Assembly (NCBI GenBank): GCA_002315255.1
Contig: DCGM01000010.1
Span: 1 to 19,435, forward strand
DNA from: Lachnospiraceae bacterium UBA1778
GTDB taxonomy: Bacteria > Bacillota > Clostridia > Lachnospirales > Lachnospiraceae
Direction: 5' to 3'
DNA: 19,435 nucleotides
The notes under the pieces: model-generated
What the model was told of the DNA's origin: nothing
The model's database searches: none
The model's input: the letters and a program-made list of their open reading frames with translations, nothing else
Shown: positions 16,325-19,435 of the stretch, in pieces
Layout of the letters: each line of letters begins with the position of its first letter
Numbering within the stretch: position 1 is the stretch's first letter
Program-made: the position numbers and the translations under genes

Positions 16325-16801
16325 TCAAGCCCGCTCGAAGCTGATGATCTGATACTCAAAAGTGCCGGCCGGAGCATTGACGCTCACGGTCTCCCCTTCT
16401 TTTCTTCCGATCAATGCCTGGCCTAACGCCGACTGATCGGAAATCATATTATTCAGACTGTCCGCCTCCGTGGAGCCGACGATCGTGTATTCGATATCCT
16501 CGTCGAATTCCACGTCATGCACCTTAACGATGCAGCCGATGCTCACGACGGTAGCGTCCGAACTCTCATCTGCGATAATGGCATATTTTAAAATCTCTTC
16601 GATTTCAGCGATACGGCCTTCGTTATCCGCCTGCTCGTCCTTTGCGGCGTCATATTCCGCATTTTCTGAAAGGTCGCCCTGTGCACGCGCTTCCTTTAAC
16701 CGGTCCGCAATCTCCTTCCGAAGAACCTCCACACGGTTCTTAAGCTCTTCTTCCAGCTTCTGTTTTCCGGAAGCCGTCAAAATGTTCTGTTTGCCAGCCA
16801 T
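16325..16801 (-). CDS. greA: Transcription elongation factor GreA, 158 aa
   Basis: Rescues backtracked RNA polymerase by stimulating transcript cleavage. The N-terminal half is the coiled-coil finger (about 8-75), whose tip carries the acidic residues in GDLSENAEYDAAKDEQ. The C-terminal half is the FKBP-like domain (about 80-158, IEYTIVGSTEADSLNNMIS and ALIGRKEGETVSV). Length is that of ordinary GreA. I chose ATG 16801 (MAGKQNIL), because the 18 extra residues of a longer frame are not GreA-like; the ribosome binding site is a weak GAGAGA. It is followed by lysS in a common Firmicutes gene order. A consensus promoter is at 16930-16958, leaving a leader of about 120 bases. Confidence 0.97.
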   Translation of the reverse strand: MAGKQNILTASGKQKLEEELKNRVEVLRKEIADRLKEARAQGDLSENAEYDAAKDEQADNEGRIAEIEEILKYAIIADESSDATVVSIGCIVKVHDVEFDEDIEYTIVGSTEADSLNNMISDQSALGQALIGRKEGETVSVNAPAGTFEYQIISFERA

Positions 16802-16895
16802 AATTCTCTCTCTTTCTTTTCCTTCATGGGAATAAGTTCCGTAGTTTTCCGCCAATGCAAGCGGTAATAAGGGGCAAAAAACTACAAAATGAGGC

Positions 16896-16909
16896 CAAAT
16901 ATATATTTG
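16896..16909. promoter_or_regulatory. AT-rich palindrome in the greA leader
   Basis: CAAATATATATTTG is a perfect 14-bp palindrome, with outer GG and CC also paired. It lies about 14-27 bases after the predicted transcription start of greA-lysS, where it could be an operator or a leader hairpin. Confidence 0.5.
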
Positions 16910-16929
16910 ACCCCAAAATCATCGTGTGC

Positions 16930-16958
16930 ATTATAGCAAAAGACGTACAAAATGTCAA
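16930..16958 (-). promoter_or_regulatory. Consensus sigma-A promoter of greA-lysS
   Basis: TTGACA (16958-16953), 17-bp spacer, TATAAT (16935-16930) on the - strand: perfect in both hexamers and in spacing. It stands about 130 bases before greA, and the 26-bp array lies just upstream. Confidence 0.92.
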
Positions 16959-16976
16959 TAAACGAACAGCCAGATG

Positions 16977-17106
16977 AGCAGTCTCCTACAGATTTCTACG
17001 GTAGCAGTCTCCTGCAGATTTCTACGGGAGCAGTCTCCTGCAGATTTCTACGGGAGCAGGCCTATAAAGATTTCTATTTGAGCAGACCCATCAGGATTTC
17101 TTCAAG
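16977..17106 (-). repeat. 26-bp tandem array running into the 3' end of dus
   Basis: Five contiguous units start at 16977, 17003, 17029, 17055 and 17081. Units 2 and 3 are identical; each begins AGCAGTCTCCTGCAGATTTC on the + strand and continues TACGGG. Unit 1 differs at two positions. Units 4 and 5 are more diverged, contain AGCAG and ATTTCT at the same offsets, and are the last codons of dus. The dus stop codon (17074-17076) falls in unit 4 at the same position as the TAG of units 1-3. Confidence 0.95.
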
Positions 17107-18036
17107 TTCCGGGAAACTTTGCACCTCATTGATCTTCCGGCGGACCGTCGACATGCCGTGCTGTCCCTGAAGATACCAGGACGCATGCTTCCGCATCTCC
17201 ATGACGCCGATATGCTCGCCCTTATATTCGATCAGCATCCGCGCATGCCGAAGCGCCATCGCGATAATCTCTTCCAGCGTCGGCCGCTCCGGAACCGTTC
17301 CGCTCTCCAGGTACTCGCGCACCTCGCGGAACAGCCACGGATTTCCTTCCGCCGCCCGCGCGATCATGATGCCGTCGCACCCGGTTTCCTCAAGCATCCG
17401 CTTCGCGTCCTCGGGAGACGTGATGTCGCCGTTTCCGATGACCGGAATGGACACTTCCTCGCAGATTTTCCGGATGCCGTTCCAGTCCGCATGCCCCATA
17501 TAAAACTGGTCGCGCGTCCGTCCGTGGACTTCAATCATTGAAATACCCGAATCCTGCGCGATTTTGGCCATTTTCAGCCCTTCTTCCATATCACCCGAAT
17601 AAGATAGCCTCATCTTCACCGAAACGGGTTTATGCACCGTTTTTGTGAGTTTACGGAAGATTTCCGCGGCAAGCTCCGGCTGGGACAGAAGATAGCTCCC
17701 CTCGTGGTTCTTGACAACCTTCGCCACCGGACATCCGAAGTTTAAATTGAAAAAGTCGCACCGGTCCTCAATCTTCAGCGCCTCTTCTGCGATAATATCA
17801 GGTTCCGAGCCGAAAAGCTGGATAGCGAGCGGATGCTCCTCCTTCGTGCTCTCCATCAGTTTTTCTGTGTTTTTGCTCTGATAAAAAAGCGCTTTTGCAG
17901 AGACCATCTCCGTATAGAACATTCCGCAGCCCTGCTCCCGGCACAGCAAACGAAAAGGCAGGTCTGTGACGCCTGCCATCGGGCCCAATGCAATGGGCAC
18001 ATCGATTGTCAATCCGTTTAAATGAATCGGTTTCAC
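17074..18036 (-). CDS. dusB: tRNA-dihydrouridine synthase, 320 aa
   Basis: FMN enzyme that reduces uridines in the tRNA D-loop. Visible features: N-terminal TIM barrel opening ALGPMAGVTDLPFRLL (16-31), LFGSEPD (74-80), and NFGCPVAKVVKNHEGSYLL (99-117), with catalytic Cys102. VHGRTRDQFYMGHADW and VIGNGDITSPEDA fit the flavin-binding barrel. Length is typical of DusB. GTG 18036 is the first usable start; a GAGGAG is about eleven bases upstream, in the repeated end of the previous gene. It is downstream of the DUF6145-like gene by 40 bases, probably co-transcribed. The assignment to dusB rather than another Dus paralog follows the usual Firmicutes type and is less certain than the function. Confidence 0.93.
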   Translation of the reverse strand: MKPIHLNGLTIDVPIALGPMAGVTDLPFRLLCREQGCGMFYTEMVSAKALFYQSKNTEKLMESTKEEHPLAIQLFGSEPDIIAEEALKIEDRCDFFNLNFGCPVAKVVKNHEGSYLLSQPELAAEIFRKLTKTVHKPVSVKMRLSYSGDMEEGLKMAKIAQDSGISMIEVHGRTRDQFYMGHADWNGIRKICEEVSIPVIGNGDITSPEDAKRMLEETGCDGIMIARAAEGNPWLFREVREYLESGTVPERPTLEEIIAMALRHARMLIEYKGEHIGVMEMRKHASWYLQGQHGMSTVRRKINEVQSFPELEEILMGLLK

Positions 18037-18041
18037 GCTGC

Positions 18042-18088
18042 TTACTGCTCCTCAGATACACGCCTTCTGCGGGCGGTTACTGCTCCTC
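18042..18088 (-). repeat. Two copies of a 12-bp gene-end repeat before dus
   Basis: TTACTGCTCCTC occurs at 18077-18088, where it encodes the last three codons and stop of the DUF6145-like gene, and again at 18042-18053, 35 bases downstream. The second copy supplies the GAGGAG ribosome binding site of dus. Confidence 0.75.
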
Positions 18089-18424
18089 GTTAAAGGGCTC
18101 TTTTAAGACCATTGCCCGATAGTAAAGCTCCAATGCTTCGAGCAGCTTTTCCTTTTCCTTCTGAAGCCTCGAAATCTGGAGCCCGCTCTCGATCTCGTCA
18201 TAATAAAAATCGTAATCGTCGACACGTGTGCGGAAGACCAGGCGCCCGTCCGCGAGGAATTCGAGCGTCAAAATGCCGCCGACCTCTTCCGTGAAGAGGA
18301 CGCACATAGCCTTCAGCTCGTCCTTGATGTCGCTCGGAATATTCGAAAACTGCTCATTAAAATAAAATTTTTCTTCATAGGAATTCGCGCCGCAGAGCAC
18401 GACTCCCATCGTTTCTTCTTCCAT
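18077..18424 (-). CDS. Conserved Lachnospiraceae-type protein (DUF6145-like), 115 aa
   Basis: Small acidic protein with VVLCGANSYEEKFYFNEQF near the N-terminus, IKDELKAMCVLFTEEVGGIL (33-52), a beta-like region with LEFLADGRLVFRT, then a helical tail (KEKEKLLEALELYYRAM). I recall relatives called DUF6145 in Lachnospiraceae, but cannot run the search and no function is known to me. ATG 18424 has AAGGGC close upstream. There is no signal peptide or membrane segment. It sits between the small membrane protein gene and dus in what looks like one operon. The end of the gene is duplicated before dus. Confidence 0.72.
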   Translation of the reverse strand: MEEETMGVVLCGANSYEEKFYFNEQFSNIPSDIKDELKAMCVLFTEEVGGILTLEFLADGRLVFRTRVDDYDFYYDEIESGLQISRLQKEKEKLLEALELYYRAMVLKEPFNEEQ

Positions 18425-18465
18425 TTCAGCCCTTCTTCTATTATTTTGTCCGGTTTCTCAACCTC

Positions 18466-18741
18466 TTAGAAATAGATGATGACAATGCTCGCGCCGGTGA
18501 TGCCAAGCGCGACCACACTCAAAATGACAAACAGGATGATCCGCTTCTGGCGGTTCTTCCGGTTCGGATTATACTTGATCGTCTCGAAAAGATAGAGAAG
18601 ACTTAAGACCGTCGCCAATCCGAAGATGATCGGGAAAAGAATCGGCCACTCGGCCGCCTGGAACAGCAGAAGGATCGTCAGGATGATGATGACTGCTGCG
18701 CAGATGATTTCTAAAATTTGAAAGCGAAAATTTCGTCCCAT
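18466..18741 (-). CDS. Small membrane protein of unknown function, 91 aa
   Basis: Three predicted hydrophobic segments: about 10-28 (LEIICAAVIIILTILLLF), about 33-53 (PILFPIIFGLATVLSLLYLF) and about 68-90 (IILFVILSVVALGITGASIV). Between the second and third is a basic loop, KYNPNRKNRQKR. No catalytic motif is visible. ATG 18741 has AAAGGAC five bases upstream. The gene is 41 bases before the DUF6145-like gene on the same strand, so probably same operon. I do not recognise a family with confidence. Confidence 0.7.
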   Translation of the reverse strand: MGRNFRFQILEIICAAVIIILTILLLFQAAEWPILFPIIFGLATVLSLLYLFETIKYNPNRKNRQKRIILFVILSVVALGITGASIVIIYF

Positions 18742-18783
18742 AGTAGTCCTTTCAGTTTCGTTCGGAGCCGTGTTTCTTCTCGA

Positions 18784-18852
18784 ACTTCTGTCGTACTTCT
18801 GTCGCGCTTCTGTCGTGTTTCTGTCGCGCTTCTGAGCGGTTATTTCTGTCGC
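18784..18852 (-). repeat. 11-bp tandem array at the 3' end of chorismate mutase
   Basis: Five 11-bp units at 18784, 18795, 18806, 18817 and 18828, such as ACTTCTGTCGC and GCTTCTGTCGT on the + strand. A sixth match, TATTTCTGTCGC (18841-18852), is the end of the chorismate mutase gene, whose stop is at 18840-18842. Read on the - strand the unit is GCGACAGAAGT and the gene end GCGACAGAAATAA. Confidence 0.9.
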
Positions 18853-19142
18853 TTCAGGTTCTGATATTCCTTCGACAGGTCCATGTTCATCTGTAAAAAC
18901 TTCCGATAAAGACCGCCCAGTTCTTCCGGCACGCGGACCTTCGCTTTTTCGAGATTTTCCTGCTCGCGCTTCGGATCGTAGGTCGGAAGCCCGTTCGCTT
19001 CCTTATAGTCCGCGATATCCTTCGAAACGGCCATCCGTCTCACAAAAAGCTTCGCCATTTCGTCATCGACCGCGGTGATTTCCTGACGGAGAACTGTCAG
19101 GTCTAATGCGGATTTATTTAAATCATTTACATGGTTTTCCAT
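18840..19142 (-). CDS. Chorismate mutase, AroQ class, 100 aa
   Basis: Converts chorismate to prephenate for phenylalanine and tyrosine synthesis; all-helical AroQ fold. The active-site pattern is LRQEITAVDDEMAKLFVRRM with Arg19 and Arg35/36, Lys48 in ADYKEANGLP, then YDPKREQENL with Asp57, Arg59 and Glu60, and Gln94 near the end. Size is right for a stand-alone enzyme. ATG 19142 has AAAAGG about eight bases upstream; a TTG ten codons earlier is less likely. A Lys-rich repeat stretch lies upstream (19200-19306). Together with trpB at the other end of the window this is aromatic amino acid metabolism, but they are not in the same operon. Confidence 0.93.
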   Translation of the reverse strand: MENHVNDLNKSALDLTVLRQEITAVDDEMAKLFVRRMAVSKDIADYKEANGLPTYDPKREQENLEKAKVRVPEELGGLYRKFLQMNMDLSKEYQNLKRQK

Positions 19143-19199
19143 CTTTTTCCTTTTCAACGCTCCGGCATTCAACCTTCATTCTCCCGGTCTTCCGGTCGG

Positions 19200-19306
19200 T
19201 CTTTTCAGCTGTCTTTTCAGCTGTTTTTTCAGCTATCCTTTTGTCGGTCTTTTGTCGGTCTTTTTGTCGTTCTTTTTCTCGGTCTTTTCCTCTGTCTGTT
19301 TGTCAG
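19200..19306 (-). repeat. 12-bp tandem array before chorismate mutase, with one 11-bp unit
   Basis: Nine head-to-tail units start at 19200, 19212, 19224, 19236, 19248, 19259, 19271, 19283 and 19295, for example TCTTTTCAGCTG (twice, identical) and TCTTTTGTCGG. All are 12 bp except the fifth (19248-19258), which has 11. On the - strand they encode Lys/Thr/Glu/Asp four-residue repeats; the short unit shifts the frame. Confidence 0.82.
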
Positions 19307-19310
19307 CCAT
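19233..19310 (-). CDS. Possible frameshifted Lys-rich small protein
   Basis: ATG 19310 begins MADKQTEEKTEKKNDKKTDK and then runs to TAG at 19233 after a frame change caused by the 11-bp repeat unit. In the shifted frame the same pattern continues as AEKTAEKTAEKTDRKTG. It may be a broken repetitive gene or only a purine-rich repeat that happens to lack stops. There is no good ribosome binding site. Confidence 0.25.
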   Translation of the reverse strand: MADKQTEEKTEKKNDKKTDKRPTKG

Positions 19311-19348
19311 TTTGTCCGATTTTTCTTCCCGCTTATTTTACCGCGGAT

Positions 19349-19435
19349 TTAACTATTCGTCAAATCATCTTCAAAGAGCGGATCCATAAAAACGTATCCA
19401 TATAAACGTGTCCATATAAACGTGTCCATATAAAC
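19349..19435 (-). other. Open frame running off the right edge, 28 codons
   Basis: The - strand is open from the window edge to TAA at 19349-19351, ending MDPLFEDDLTNS. It could be the 3' end of a gene beginning outside the window or chance. Most of it is the 14-bp repeat, whose length is not a multiple of three, so its translation is not repetitive. Confidence 0.25.
19384..19435. repeat. 14-bp tandem array cut by the window edge
   Basis: Units at 19384-19397, 19398-19411, 19412-19425 and the first ten bases of another at 19426-19435. Units 2 and 3 are identical, CCATATAAACGTGT; the first is diverged. The array probably continues beyond the window. Confidence 0.88.

Noticed and set aside
15758..16426. 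222-codon open frame on the + strand
   Set aside because: Opposite lysS and greA, which are certain; no independent evidence.
16977..17054. Mobile repeat element (REP/BIME-like) or attachment site
   Set aside because: The unit matches the end of dus, and no integrase, transposase or second copy elsewhere in the window is seen.

Overview
The window looks like a chromosomal segment of a Gram-positive anaerobe of the class Clostridia, most likely a Lachnospiraceae member. The evidence is the greA-lysS pair, a lysyl-tRNA synthetase with a C-terminal tRNA-binding domain, small Lachnospiraceae-type proteins, LplB-type sugar permease and LacI regulation, strong GGAGG ribosome binding sites and consensus sigma-A promoters. 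Only the trpB remnant at the left edge is on the + strand. Every other gene is on the - strand.

Layout, left to right. 1-516: 3' end of trpB. 541-4142: a small unknown protein translationally coupled to a large GH2 glycosidase, driven by a promoter near 4250-4278. 4511-5728: secreted or anchored Ntn hydrolase of the C45/choloylglycine hydrolase type. 5845-7001: HD-domain phosphohydrolase and a short peptide deformylase. 7163-7543: a freestanding RNA polymerase alpha-CTD-like protein. 7682-11321: remains of a sugar-utilisation operon (GH43, GH78 lacking its 5' end, LplB-type permease lacking its 3' end). 11419-12420: the LacI-family regulator of that operon, with its promoter and an operator-like palindrome. 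12559-14205: MFS transporter with an extra soluble C-terminal domain. 14306-16801: lysS and greA, from a consensus promoter near 16930-16958. 17074-19142: dus (tRNA-dihydrouridine synthase), a DUF-type protein, a small membrane protein and chorismate mutase.

The carbohydrate block is a decayed locus. The second permease, the solute-binding protein and the 5' part of GH78 are absent. In their place, between the two broken genes, lies a degenerate array of 21-bp tandem repeats.

The most unusual property of the window is the number of short tandem repeats and where they sit. Several arrays (after trpB, the permease, dus, the DUF6145-like gene and chorismate mutase) have as their first member the last codons and stop codon of the adjacent gene, so the downstream copies look like duplicated gene ends. 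Three other arrays have a 12-bp period and encode Lys/Glu-rich four-residue repeats. I have not recognised a defence system, CRISPR array, transposase, rRNA or tRNA gene.
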